This document shows, one piece after another, positions 24,261-32,815 of a stretch of DNA of 64,000 nucleotides (the stretch's first letter is position 1; every line of letters starts with the position of its first letter). The position numbers and the translations under genes were made by a program. A model generated the notes under the pieces. The model had not been told where the DNA came from and made no database searches. It saw only the letters and a list, made by a program, of their open reading frames with translations. The stretch comes from Nitrospirota bacterium. GTDB lineage: Bacteria > Nitrospirota > Thermodesulfovibrionia > UBA6902. The DNA lies in NCBI GenBank assembly GCA_016234115.1, contig JACRHD010000021.1:109395-173394 (forward strand). Reading direction: 5' to 3'.

Positions 24261-26571
24261 GAGGTTCTATGTTACAATTCTAATATTGAACAGAAAAATC
24301 TCACTTAAGAGGATACTTGATGTCCTCAAGGACTTTGATTCTGATATTATTTACCGGTACCGTTTCTTGCCCGTCCGGGGTCTTGAATACATAAGCCCGT
24401 CTTCAGCAGGCATAATCGGATATACCCCGGAAGAGCTTTATTCGGACCCTGATCTCGTCGTCAAAATCATCCATCCTGAAGACAGAGACAATCTGAAGGC
24501 TGAGGCCTTAGGACAGTCCCTTGTTCTGCGCTTTCTCCATAAAGACGGCGAAGTTATATGGGTGGAGCAGCGCGGCAAACCTGTATATGACAAAAAGGGC
24601 AGACTGACGGCCGTCGAGGGTATAATACGGGACATCTCCGGGCGCAGGAAGGCTGAATATGCGCTGTGTGAGTGCGAAGACCGTTACAGAAGGCTCGTCA
24701 ACTCTACAACCGATTATATCTATTCAGTCATGATCGAAGACGGACGGCCTGTTTCAACCAAGCACGGTCCCGGCTGTCTCGCGGTAACCGGATATGCCAC
24801 AGAGGAGTATGACGCAGATCCGTTCCTCTGGTTCAGTATGGTGCATGAAGAAGACCGGGAAACGGTAATCAGGCATGCGGACAAGGTGCTTTCCGGCGAG
24901 GGGCTGCAGCATCTTGAGCACCGCCTTATCCACAAAAACGGGACCGTCATATGGGTCAGAAACACGCCGGTGCCCCGCTATGACCAGGAGGGCCGGCTCA
25001 CTTCGTATGACGGACTCATTGAAAACATCACTGACCGCAAACGCGCCGAGGAGGCCCTTCGCGACAGCGAGAAGCGGTTACGGGACATCATCGACAACGC
25101 CAGGGGCTTCATATGGGTCAAGGACCTCAATGGACGGTTTCTCATCATCAATCAATATACGGAGGACTCGCTCGGCAGGTCGAGGGACCGGATTATCGGC
25201 CGCACTGTCTTCGACCTCTTCCCCCACGAGTTTGCCCAGGCGTATACAGGCAACGACCGGCAGGTGCTCGATTCGGGCAGGGCAATGGAGTTCGAGGAAG
25301 CGGCGCCGCTTAAGGACGGGACGCATTCCTTTATTTCAGTCAAATTTCCTCTGCGCGATTCCCAGGGGCATATTTACGGTTTGGGGGCCATGTGCACAGA
25401 CATCACGGAGCGAAAGAAACTCGAGGAGCAGCTCCGCCAGTCCCAGAAGATGGAAGCTATAGGGCTGCTTGCGGGAGGGGTCGCTCACGACTTCAACAAC
25501 ATCCTGACCGCAATCATCGGGTACGCAAACATTGTAAAAATGAAGACGGAGAAAGACAGCCCCGTCAAGGGCAATCTTGATCAGATAATAGCTTCATCAG
25601 AGAGGGGCGCCCACCTGACCCGGAGCCTGCTTGCGTTCAGCAGGAAACAGCTCATAATTCCGAGGCCGCTTGATTTAAACATCATTATCAGGAACGTACA
25701 GAAGCTCCTCAGCAGGGTGATCAGTGAAGATATAGACATGCAGGTTGTCCTGGATGAAAACCCGGTGCTGATATTGGCGGACAGCGGCCAGATCGAGCAG
25801 ATATTGATGAACCTCGCCACCAACGCGAGGGACGCGATGCCTCACGGCGGCACATTGACAATCAAAACAGAAATAAAAGCGATAGGCGAACAGTTTATCA
25901 GGGAGCATGGTTTCGGGGAACCGGACAGATACGCGCTCCTTTCCATAGCGGACACCGGCGCCGGAATGGACGAAAAGACCAGGGAAAGGATTTTCGAACC
26001 CTTCTTTACGACAAAGGAAGTGGGCCGGGGCACGGGTCTCGGGCTCGCGATGGTGTACGGCTCGGTAAAACAGAACAACGGCTATATCACCGTCACCAGT
26101 GAATTAGGGAAAGGGACCGTATTTTACATTTACCTTCCTCTGATCAAGACCGCCGCGGGATATGAACAGAAGACCCGCCCTGTCTCATTAATAAAAGGGG
26201 GGACAGAGACGGTCCTCCTGGCTGAAGACGACGAACCGCTGAGGAAGCTTGTGAGCTCCGTTCTTCATGAATTCGGTTATACAGTCATAGAAGCCAAAGA
26301 CGGCCTCGACGCGATAGAACGATTTACAGATCACAGGGAAGAGGTAAGACTTGCAATCCTTGACGTCATCATGCCCAGAAAAAACGGTAAAGAGGTGTAT
26401 GAAGAGATCATAAGAATAGTCCCTGGGATGAAGACATTGTTCATCAGCGGGTATACCGCGGAGATCATGCACGCAAGGGGCATACTCGATCTGGGGCTGA
26501 ACTTCCTGTCAAAACCCATTATGCCGGACCAGTTGCTGAATAAGGTCAGGGAGATACTGGACGCAAATTAG
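24223..26571 (+). CDS. PAS-rich hybrid sensor histidine kinase with C-terminal receiver
   Basis: Three PAS domains (about residues 45-145, 150-275, 280-400; first [28 protein letters not shown], second [15 protein letters not shown], third [23 protein letters not shown]), HisKA with the phospho-acceptor His in [27 protein letters not shown], a HATPase ([55 protein letters not shown]) and a receiver ([15 protein letters not shown]...[19 protein letters not shown]). No membrane segment, so a cytoplasmic sensor. The N-terminus is uncertain: the listed TTG overlaps the previous gene by 38 bases, there is no in-frame ATG near, and TTG at 24286 is an alternative. Signal unknown. Confidence 0.92.
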   Translation: MFTWTSEKSGTGKRFYVTILILNRKISLKRILDVLKDFDSDIIYRYRFLPVRGLEYISPSSAGIIGYTPEELYSDPDLVVKIIHPEDRDNLKAEALGQSLVLRFLHKDGEVIWVEQRGKPVYDKKGRLTAVEGIIRDISGRRKAEYALCECEDRYRRLVNSTTDYIYSVMIEDGRPVSTKHGPGCLAVTGYATEEYDADPFLWFSMVHEEDRETVIRHADKVLSGEGLQHLEHRLIHKNGTVIWVRNTPVPRYDQEGRLTSYDGLIENITDRKRAEEALRDSEKRLRDIIDNARGFIWVKDLNGRFLIINQYTEDSLGRSRDRIIGRTVFDLFPHEFAQAYTGNDRQVLDSGRAMEFEEAAPLKDGTHSFISVKFPLRDSQGHIYGLGAMCTDITERKKLEEQLRQSQKMEAIGLLAGGVAHDFNNILTAIIGYANIVKMKTEKDSPVKGNLDQIIASSERGAHLTRSLLAFSRKQLIIPRPLDLNIIIRNVQKLLSRVISEDIDMQVVLDENPVLILADSGQIEQILMNLATNARDAMPHGGTLTIKTEIKAIGEQFIREHGFGEPDRYALLSIADTGAGMDEKTRERIFEPFFTTKEVGRGTGLGLAMVYGSVKQNNGYITVTSELGKGTVFYIYLPLIKTAAGYEQKTRPVSLIKGGTETVLLAEDDEPLRKLVSSVLHEFGYTVIEAKDGLDAIERFTDHREEVRLAILDVIMPRKNGKEVYEEIIRIVPGMKTLFISGYTAEIMHARGILDLGLNFLSKPIMPDQLLNKVREILDAN

Positions 26572-26658
26572 AGTCAAGAGGTTCAGCACATTTCCCTTGA
26601 CAGTCCGGGCTATTAGTGATATGGAATAGCTATATATTATATCTGAAAAGGAGGAACC

Positions 26659-26943
26659 ATGGCTATCTATGTCACATTAAGCAATCTTACCGATGAGGGG
26701 AGGAAGACCCTCAAGAACCGTCCTGACAGGATCAACGAAGTCAACAAGGAAATTGAATCCATGGGTATAAAGATATTAGGGCAATACGCGGTGCTGGGGC
26801 ATTATGATTTTGTGACCCTTCTTGACGCGCCCAGCAACGAGGCCGTCCTGAAAATGTCGGTCGAGCTCGGTTCAAGGGGCACGCTCCAGCTTATGACCCT
26901 GCCGGCCATGCATATTGATGAGCTGATCCACTCGCTGAAATGA
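26659..26943 (+). CDS. GYD domain protein
   Basis: A 94-residue protein matching the GYD family: IYVTLSNLTDEGRKTLKNRPDRINEVNKEIESMGIKILGQYAVLGHYDFVTLLDAPSNEAVLKMSVELGSRGTLQLMTLPAM, with the name-giving G-x-Y-D appearing here as GHYDFV. Small dimeric ferredoxin-like alpha-beta fold; function unknown. Start follows AAAAGGAGGAACC. It lies 87 bases after the hybrid kinase, so the two could share a transcript. Confidence 0.88.
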   Translation: MAIYVTLSNLTDEGRKTLKNRPDRINEVNKEIESMGIKILGQYAVLGHYDFVTLLDAPSNEAVLKMSVELGSRGTLQLMTLPAMHIDELIHSLK

Positions 26944-27256
26944 CATCCCGCCGTTGAGCCGGACCATTCAGAGACGAGCGGCATGCAAGGCGAAGACCCC
27001 TCGGTGAGAGGAGCTCGAATTTCCTCAGCGTGTCCGCGCCCTTTTTTCCCTGCGGGCGCGTCGAAGCCCGATACGGTTGCCGGTCCTGAATCATGTTCGC
27101 CGCTTTTTATGGTCTGTAAATAAGCAGTGATTTCGGCGTTTGCTTTTATCCGTTTCTTCTGGCATCCTTATTATATGCCGATTACGGGACCGGATGTCGG
27201 AGGGACGACTGCGGCAGTGACCCGGCGATATTACCTTGACGGCGCAAGACCATAAT
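26944..27256. other. Non-coding spacer of about 310 bases
   Basis: No coding frame with a ribosome-binding site is seen. It holds a CGCGCCC...GGGCGCG hairpin (27035-27060, loop with a T-run) and is unusual here in not being one of the long palindromes. No tRNA or known small RNA was recognised. Confidence 0.5.
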
Positions 27257-28327
27257 ATGCTGATGAAGAAAATTTTCCAGCGTTTCTCGGAAATATCCGC
27301 CGTAGTTTTCATTTTCGGTCTTCTTGCGGCGATTATCATGTTCATCAATCTGGTAACGCCGGTTTCCTTTAAAGAGAACTGGAAGGAAGTCCGCATACCC
27401 GAAGGCTCTACCTATTCAAAAGCAATCTCGATCCTCCAGGGAGAAGGGATTATTAACGACCGGTTCGTCCTCATCCTGCTCGGCAGGATAACGATGAAGG
27501 ACCGCAGGATAAGGCCCGGATACTATAACCTCAGCTCATCCATGACGCCGCTTGAGATATTCGACCAGTTGATCAATGGAAAGGCGATACACTTCACGAT
27601 AACCATACCCGAAGGGGACACGCTCGAGGACATCAGGGCCAAACTGAGCGAGCTGAAGCTTATCGATTATGAGTCATGGAAGCTCACCAGAGACAGTATC
27701 TTTCTTAAATCCCTCGACATCAATGCGCCGAGCCTTGAAGGTTATCTGTTCCCCGACACTTACATCTTTGCAAAAGGCACAGAACCGGCGACCATCCTGA
27801 AGACGATGGTCCAGAGACTGAGAGAGAACTTTGACCCGTCGATGACGAAACGTATTGCCGAGCTCGGCATGTGTGAAAACGATGTGCTTACTCTTGCCTC
27901 GATCATTGAGAAAGAGGCGTACCTTGACGAAGAAAGGGCCGTCATATCCGCCGTTTATCATAACAGGCTGAAAAAGAGTATGAGGCTCCAGGCCGATCCG
28001 ACCGCCATTTACGGGGTCCATACCTGCTTAAGCTGCATTACAAGGGCCGATCTGCGCAGGAAGACCCCTTACAATACGTATGTGATAGACGGTCTGCCTC
28101 CCGGACCAATCGCCTGTCCCGGACTTAAATCCATTAAAGCGGCCCTTAATCCGGCGAAAGTAAATTACCTGTATTTTGTCGCGAAGAACGACGGAAGCCA
28201 TTATTTCTCAAGGACCAACGCGGAGCACTCGCAGGCAGTCTTGATTTACCGGCACAGTAACGAGAATAATAGTACCCGCAATGACCAGGAAACAACCGAC
28301 CAGACAGATAACACTCGGGCGAATTAA
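27257..28327 (+). CDS. mltG: Endolytic murein transglycosylase MltG
   Basis: A cytoplasmic-membrane-anchored lytic transglycosylase that cuts nascent peptidoglycan and sets glycan length. One N-terminal helix (AVVFIFGLLAAIIMFINLV), a LysM-like segment (IPEGSTYSKAISILQGEGIINDRFVLILLGR), and the YceG core with ILASIIEKEAYLDEERAVISAVYHNRLKKSMRLQADPTAIYG, containing the catalytic Glu, then PPGPIACPGLKSIKAALNPAKVNYLYFVAKNDGSHYFSRTNAEH. The listed TTG start is replaced by ATG at 27257; no clear ribosome-binding site. The last 47 bases overlap ispG, so the C-terminal NSTRNDQETTDQ tail is probably unimportant. Confidence 0.92.
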   Translation: MLMKKIFQRFSEISAVVFIFGLLAAIIMFINLVTPVSFKENWKEVRIPEGSTYSKAISILQGEGIINDRFVLILLGRITMKDRRIRPGYYNLSSSMTPLEIFDQLINGKAIHFTITIPEGDTLEDIRAKLSELKLIDYESWKLTRDSIFLKSLDINAPSLEGYLFPDTYIFAKGTEPATILKTMVQRLRENFDPSMTKRIAELGMCENDVLTLASIIEKEAYLDEERAVISAVYHNRLKKSMRLQADPTAIYGVHTCLSCITRADLRRKTPYNTYVIDGLPPGPIACPGLKSIKAALNPAKVNYLYFVAKNDGSHYFSRTNAEHSQAVLIYRHSNENNSTRNDQETTDQTDNTRAN

Positions 28328-29333
28328 AATCGGCGGCGGCGCGCCGGTTGTAGTCCAATCCATGACCAAAACGGACACGCGCGACGTGACTTCTACCGTT
28401 GCGCAGATAAAAAGACTTCAGACCGCGGGCTGCGAGGCCGTAAGGGTCGCGGTCCTGGACTCAGACGCCGCCCTGGCGATAAAATCCATAAAGAAAAAAA
28501 TCAGGATACCCCTTATCGCCGACGTACATTTCGACCACAGGCTTGCGCTGGAGTCCATGAGAAACGGGGCGGACGGCCTCAGGATAAATCCCGGCAACAT
28601 CGGCAGCAGGGAAAAAGTAAGGGAAGTCGTCAGCGCGGCAAAGGACAAAGGCGTCCCTATAAGAATAGGCGTAAACGCAGGCTCTCTTGAAAAAGACTTA
28701 TTGAAAAAGCACGGACATCCCACGGCAGAGGCCCTTGTTGAAAGCGCCCGCAGACATATCAGAATTCTCGAAGCCCTCGATTTTACCGATATCAAGGTCT
28801 CGCTCAAGGCCTCGGACGTGATGAAGACAGTTGACGCATACAGGCTGTTTTCCGGAAAATTCAAATATCCCGTTCACATTGGGATCTCGGAGGCCGGTCC
28901 GGCGTTTCAGGGGACTGTAAAGAGCGCGGTGGGGCTCGGGGTGCTCCTGTCTGAAGGGATCGGCGACACGATGCGGGTTTCCCTCACTGCGGACCCGGTT
29001 GAAGAAGTAAGGGTCGCTTATGAGATTTTGAAGTGCCTGCATCTGAGGCAGGCAGGGCCGGAGATAATTTCATGTCCGACCTGCGGCCGCTGCCGGATAA
29101 ATATTCGCGGGCTCGTTGACAGGGTCGAGGCGGAATTAACGAAGATCAGGAAGCCGCTTAAGGTGGCCGTGATGGGTTGTGTGGTAAACGGCCCCGGCGA
29201 GGCGCGCGAAGCCGACGTCGGTATCGCCGGCGGGAAAGGCATGGGCATTCTCTTTAAACACGGCAAGGTCGTAAAGACGCTGAAGGAGAAGGACCTGTTC
29301 AGTGTGCTGATGAGGGAAGTCAGGAAGCTGTGA
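28281..29333 (+). CDS. ispG: 4-hydroxy-3-methylbut-2-en-1-yl diphosphate synthase (flavodoxin/ferredoxin)
   Basis: A 350-residue [4Fe-4S] enzyme that reduces MEcPP to HMBPP in the MEP pathway, the step after IspF. Signatures: PVVVQSMTKTDTRDVTSTVAQI, PLIADVHFDHRLAL, RINPGNIGS, IRIGVNAGSLE, and the cluster ligands ISCPTCGRC and VMGCVVNGPGEAREADVGIAGG. The length matches the short bacterial form without the plant insert. The start lies 47 bases inside mltG, so both are likely co-translated. A MITE-like element starts immediately after the stop codon. Confidence 0.96.
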   Translation: MTRKQPTRQITLGRIKIGGGAPVVVQSMTKTDTRDVTSTVAQIKRLQTAGCEAVRVAVLDSDAALAIKSIKKKIRIPLIADVHFDHRLALESMRNGADGLRINPGNIGSREKVREVVSAAKDKGVPIRIGVNAGSLEKDLLKKHGHPTAEALVESARRHIRILEALDFTDIKVSLKASDVMKTVDAYRLFSGKFKYPVHIGISEAGPAFQGTVKSAVGLGVLLSEGIGDTMRVSLTADPVEEVRVAYEILKCLHLRQAGPEIISCPTCGRCRINIRGLVDRVEAELTKIRKPLKVAVMGCVVNGPGEAREADVGIAGGKGMGILFKHGKVVKTLKEKDLFSVLMREVRKL

Positions 29334-29495
29334 ACCGGGAAGACGCAGACATTGCTCAGAAATATATTTGACTCGATAAAATTCTTATTAAATTATGCAT
29401 CTGGCTTTGAATAATGGAATGTGCCGGTAAATTAATTGAAATCGCGTTGAGGTATCGAAAAATATATCTCTTCGCAATATCTGCGTCTTCCCGGT
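29334..29495. repeat. MITE-like element, family C
   Basis: ACCGGGAAGACGCAGACATTGCTCAGAAATATATTT at the left is repeated in inverse orientation at the right (ACCGGGAAGACGCAGATATTGCGAAGAGATATATT). It starts at the base after the ispG stop codon. 162 bases, no ORF. Confidence 0.75.
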
Positions 29496-29520
29496 AAAAG
29501 AAATTTCTGGAGGTATGTTC

Positions 29521-29835
29521 ATGTCTGAGTTTAAAAATGTGACGGTCGTGAAAAAGGCGAATGTATATTTTGACGGACGGGTGACGAGCAGGACGGTCAT
29601 CTTTGAAGACGGATCAAAGAAGACCCTCGGCGTGATGCTGCCGGGCGAATACAAATTCAATACGGCGGACAAGGAGATCATGGAGATACTTTCCGGGGAT
29701 CTCGAGGTGCTCCTGCCGGGAGAGAGCGGCTGGAAGACCGTCAAAGGGGGCGAGTCGTTTGCGGTCGCCGCCAATGCCGGATTCTCGCTTAAGGTCAGAG
29801 CGCTGACGGATTACTGCTGCTCGTTTATTCGCTGA
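29521..29835 (+). CDS. ppnP: Pyrimidine/purine nucleoside phosphorylase (PpnP, DUF1255)
   Basis: A 104-residue cupin-fold protein. [68 protein letters not shown]...[19 protein letters not shown] fits PpnP throughout. E. coli PpnP phosphorolyses several nucleosides to base and ribose-1-phosphate. The second ATG (29521) is better placed relative to TGGAGGT than the listed one at 29515. Stands alone between ispG and the C39 peptidase. Confidence 0.9.
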   Translation: MSEFKNVTVVKKANVYFDGRVTSRTVIFEDGSKKTLGVMLPGEYKFNTADKEIMEILSGDLEVLLPGESGWKTVKGGESFAVAANAGFSLKVRALTDYCCSFIR

Positions 29836-29843
29836 TTCGGCCG

Positions 29844-30425
29844 GTGCGAACGCTCCATCAGATCATCCCGGTTTCTGCCCTGGGACGGATTTTTTTGCCG
29901 TTCCTGATATTTCTTGCGGGCTGTGCCTCGGCCATGCCTGAAAGGGCGCAGTTGCCCTCTGATGTCAGGATGATTCCGGATGTCCCGCTTTACGCGGATT
30001 CAGGCAACCAGTGCGGGCCGGCCTCCCTTGCCGCGGTCCTGGATTACTGGCATGCGAAACGCCCGTCCCTGGCCACGGCAACGCCCGAGGAAATAAGCTC
30101 GGAGATTTACAGCAGGGGCGCGCGCGGGACGCTTGGAACGGACCTGGAGTTTTACGCGAAGGAAAAAGGATTGCAGGCAAGGCAGTCCTCCGGCAGCCTT
30201 GACGACATCAGGCATAATATCGCGAATGAAATTCCTCTTATTATATTAGTGGACTACGGTTTTTCTCTGTATCAGAGAAATCATTTTGTGGTAGTAACGG
30301 GCTACGGCAGAGACTGGATAACAGCCCATTCGGGACATAATGTAATCAATGTCCCTTTTGAGGAGCTTGAGAAGATATGGCAAAAAACAAATTACTGGAT
30401 GCTGGTTATAAGGCCGCCGGACTGA
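29844..30425 (+). CDS. C39-family cysteine peptidase lipoprotein
   Basis: A 193-residue exported protein starting at GTG. Signal peptide with lipobox FLAGC (about residue 27). Papain-like C39 peptidase features: catalytic Cys in SGNQCGPASLAAVLDYW, catalytic His in NHFVVVTGYG and a following Asp in RDWITAHSG. The Cys-His pair is intact. It differs from ABC-transporter peptidase domains because it is a stand-alone lipoprotein. The next gene, a TPR lipoprotein, overlaps it by 49 bases; such peptidase-TPR pairs occur in several bacteria (PA2778-type). Substrate unknown. Confidence 0.85.
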   Translation: MRTLHQIIPVSALGRIFLPFLIFLAGCASAMPERAQLPSDVRMIPDVPLYADSGNQCGPASLAAVLDYWHAKRPSLATATPEEISSEIYSRGARGTLGTDLEFYAKEKGLQARQSSGSLDDIRHNIANEIPLIILVDYGFSLYQRNHFVVVTGYGRDWITAHSGHNVINVPFEELEKIWQKTNYWMLVIRPPD

Positions 30426-30850
30426 TTCTCCTGACACTGCTTCTGTCTTCCTGCGGCCTGCCGAAAATCATTGTCCTCAAAGACCCGCTTACCCCCGAGG
30501 AGCACTTAAACCTCGGCCTGAGCTACGAGAGCCGGGGGGAATATCTGCCTGCGATTGAACAATATGATATGGCGTCAAAAGAGCTCCCTTTGGCTTTCCT
30601 TTATATCGGGAACCTGTATTTTATAAAGGGAGAATATGAAAAGGCGGAAGCGGCATACGGCAAGGCCATTTCAAAGACCGGAAACCCGGAGGCATACAAC
30701 AACCTTGCCTGGCTTTACTACACCACCGGCAGGGAAATGAAAAAGGCGGAGGAACTGGCTGAAAAGGCCGTCTCCCTTTCACCGGAATCAGCGGACTTCA
30801 GGGACACCCTTGATAAGATTCGCAAGAAAGTTGCCGAAGCAACCAAGTAG
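30377..30850 (+). CDS. TPR lipoprotein, partner of the C39 peptidase
   Basis: A 157-residue lipoprotein: signal LILLTLLLSSC (lipobox LSSC), then about three TPR units: PEEHLNLGLSYESRGEYLPAIEQYDMA, AFLYIGNLYFIKGEYEKAEAAYGKAIS, EAYNNLAWLYYTTGREMKKAEELAEKAVSL. TPRs bind peptides, so it may present substrate to the overlapping upstream peptidase. The TAG stop is the first copy of the TAG word in a repeat. Coordination with the peptidase is inferred from overlap. Confidence 0.85.
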   Translation: MAKNKLLDAGYKAAGLILLTLLLSSCGLPKIIVLKDPLTPEEHLNLGLSYESRGEYLPAIEQYDMASKELPLAFLYIGNLYFIKGEYEKAEAAYGKAISKTGNPEAYNNLAWLYYTTGREMKKAEELAEKAVSLSPESADFRDTLDKIRKKVAEATK

Positions 30851-30926
30851 TCAGTAGCAAGTAGTTAGTAGTCAGGGAGAAATTTTTTGAAGTGTTCCCT
30901 TAACTACTAACTACTTGCTACTAAAT
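30846..30926. repeat. Palindrome, AGTAGTTAGTAGTCAG family
   Basis: AAGTAGTCAGTAGCAAGTAGTTAGTAGTCAGGGA is mirrored by TCCCTTAACTACTAACTACTTGCTACT. It includes the stop codon of the TPR gene. Confidence 0.75.
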
Positions 30927-30933
30927 ACCTCTT

Positions 30934-31128
30934 CTAATTGCCGGAGACATCTTTTAACACCTTCAGATAGCTCCGCATAATCGCCTCTTCATCTTCGTCC
31001 CAGAACAGGTTGATGCACTTTTTGTCTTTTAACCCTACGAGGTGGTTCACGAAGAGCAGCAGGGAATCCTCGCCGTCTGATTTCGCTATCTGTTCAAGCT
31101 TGTACTTATTGTAGGCAATTTCATTCAT
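30934..31128 (-). CDS. Small conserved-looking protein of unknown function
   Basis: The 64-residue frame starting at 31128 (MNEIAYNKYKLEQIAKSDGEDSLLLFVNHLVGLKDKKCINLFWDEDEEAIMRSYLKVLKDVSGN) is preceded by GAAGGAGTTTCACC, and its composition is coherent (charged, helical). The listed upstream start is repeat-like spacer. No family was recognised. It may be a cytoplasmic protein expressed alone, convergent with the TPR gene. Confidence 0.55.
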   Translation of the reverse strand: MNEIAYNKYKLEQIAKSDGEDSLLLFVNHLVGLKDKKCINLFWDEDEEAIMRSYLKVLKDVSGN

Positions 31129-31327
31129 GGTGAAACTCCTTCCAGCTTTAAGTTCCTGGCTCTCAGCTTTCTGCATCTTGACTAACTTTACTATCGCAGT
31201 GTGAAGAAATTATGAAGGACGGAAGGGTCCTGTTTTGATTTTTCTGACTAAATTATCTAATATAAAAAGGTTTTTATTTCCTCAATGTCTTCATGACAAT
31301 TCATAATTAATATGGGAGAGGCGGTTT

Positions 31328-32092
31328 ATGGTAAAAGCAGGAATCATAGGAGGATCAGGACTGGATGATCCGAAAATTCTCAGAAACGCGAAAGAGATTG
31401 TAGTAGACACCCCTTACGGCCGTCCGACATCCGCGCTTACCTGCGGAACGATTGAAGGGGTCGATGTTGTGATTATCGCCAGGCACGGCAAAGACCATTC
31501 TATTTATCCCACGAAGGTAAACTTCAGGGCGAACATCTGGGCGCTGAAGGAACAGGGCTGTACCCACATCGTTGCGTCTACGGCGGTCGGCTCTCTGCGG
31601 CAGGAGATCGCCCCCGGACATCTCGTGTTCCCCGGTCAGTTTATAGACCATACGACAAAGAGAAACGTGACATTTTTCGATGAGGACGTGGTAGTGCATA
31701 CGCCAATGGCAGAGCCTTTTTGCCAAAACCTCATAGACCTGCTCGCCTCCTCCGCGGGAGAGCTCGGGCTGGCCCACCATAAAAACAGGACCGTCATCAC
31801 GATAGAAGGCCCGCGGTTCTCGACAAAGGCCGAGAGCCATATGTTCAGGAGCTGGAACGCCGACGTCATAAATATGAGCACGGTCCCCGAGGTCGTGCTC
31901 GCGCGGGAAAAGAAGATGCATTACGCCGCGATAGCGATGTCTACCGATTATGACTGCTGGCATGAAGAAGAGGAGCCGGTGACATGGGAGATGATCCTTT
32001 CGACCATGAAGAAGAATGCGGACAATGTTATAAATCTTTTTTTGAATGTCATCCCGAAGCTAAGGGCATATGATGATATGTGTATAAGATGA
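31328..32092 (+). CDS. mtnP: S-methyl-5'-thioadenosine phosphorylase
   Basis: A 254-residue purine nucleoside phosphorylase of the MTAP type: IIGGSGLDDPK, IIARHGKDHSIYPTKVNFRANIWALKEQGC, TVITIEGPRFSTKAESHMFRSWNADVINMSTVPEVVLAREKKMHYAAIAMSTDYDCW. It splits methylthioadenosine (a by-product of polyamine synthesis) into adenine and methylthioribose-1-phosphate. The start follows GGGAGAGGCGGTTT. The adenine-salvage gene apt follows 108 bases downstream across a palindrome, a coherent pair. MTA versus other substrates is decided by family only. Confidence 0.92.
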   Translation: MVKAGIIGGSGLDDPKILRNAKEIVVDTPYGRPTSALTCGTIEGVDVVIIARHGKDHSIYPTKVNFRANIWALKEQGCTHIVASTAVGSLRQEIAPGHLVFPGQFIDHTTKRNVTFFDEDVVVHTPMAEPFCQNLIDLLASSAGELGLAHHKNRTVITIEGPRFSTKAESHMFRSWNADVINMSTVPEVVLAREKKMHYAAIAMSTDYDCWHEEEEPVTWEMILSTMKKNADNVINLFLNVIPKLRAYDDMCIR

Positions 32093-32099
32093 CAAAAAG

Positions 32100-32183
32100 G
32101 GTTCTATGGTCCAAGGGGCCGAGGGTCCAAGGGTGAAATGCCCTTTTCACTCGAACCCTTGAACCCTCGAACCCTCGAACCCT
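32100..32183. repeat. Palindrome, GGTCCAAGGGGCCGAGGGTCCAAGG family
   Basis: GGTTCTATGGTCCAAGGGGCCGAGGGTCCAAGGGTG is mirrored by CACTCGAACCCTTGAACCCTCGAACCCTCGAACCC (imperfect). Related to the element at 4169-4248. Confidence 0.7.
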
Positions 32184-32200
32184 AAGAAAAGGAGAACGCT

Positions 32201-32734
32201 ATGCCGATTAAATCAAAGATCAGGACCATTCCTGACCATCCCAAGAAAGGTATCATGTTCAGGGACATAACCACCCTTATTAAAGACCCGGTGGGATTCA
32301 GGCTCGTGATTGACAATTTTACCCAGAGATATGTCAGGGGCGATATCGATTTCGACCTCATTGTCGGCATAGAGGCAAGGGGTTTTATTATCGGTGGGGC
32401 GTTGTCTTACACCCTTGGAAAGGGTTTTGTGCCGGTAAGAAAGGTCGGCAAGCTCCCGGCTGAAGTGGTGAGGCACGAGTATCAGCTTGAGTACGGCACC
32501 GATACCGTAGAGATCCACAAAGACGCAATATCCCAGGGGATGAAGGTCCTCCTTGTCGACGACCTGCTTGCAACCGGCGGCACCGCTCTCGCCGCCGCGG
32601 CGCTGATTGAAAAATTGGGAGGGACGGTCGCTGAAATGGCATTTATAGTCAACCTGCCCGACGTCGGAGGGGAGAAGAGGTTGAAGGCAAAGGGATACAA
32701 TGTCTGTTGTCTGACGGAGTTTGAAGGAGACTGA
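32201..32734 (+). CDS. apt: Adenine phosphoribosyltransferase
   Basis: A 177-residue type I PRTase: IRTIPDHPKKGIMFRDITTLIKDP, IVGIEARGFIIGGALSYTLGKGFVPVRKVGKLP and the PRPP loop VLLVDDLLATGGTALAAAALIEKLGG. It converts adenine plus PRPP to AMP. Start follows AAAAGGAGAACGCT. Together with mtnP it recycles the adenine moiety of methylthioadenosine. Confidence 0.96.
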   Translation: MPIKSKIRTIPDHPKKGIMFRDITTLIKDPVGFRLVIDNFTQRYVRGDIDFDLIVGIEARGFIIGGALSYTLGKGFVPVRKVGKLPAEVVRHEYQLEYGTDTVEIHKDAISQGMKVLLVDDLLATGGTALAAAALIEKLGGTVAEMAFIVNLPDVGGEKRLKAKGYNVCCLTEFEGD

Positions 32735-32742
32735 GAGAGAGT

Positions 32743-32807
32743 ATAGAGTTCGGAGTTTGGAAACCAATCCACGCCTAACCTCTAAACTCTAAACTCTGAA
32801 CTCCGGA
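32743..32807. repeat. Palindrome, TAGAGTTCGGAGTTTGG family
   Basis: TATAGAGTTCGGAGTTTGG is mirrored by CCTCTAAACTCTAAACTCTGAACTCC. Fills the gap between apt and the DUF1015 gene. Confidence 0.65.
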
Positions 32808-32815
32808 CTAAATAT

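Noticed and set aside
26944-27256. tRNA or SRP-type RNA in the spacer
   Set aside because: No cloverleaf, T-loop GGTTCRA word with correct spacing, or CCA end could be found.
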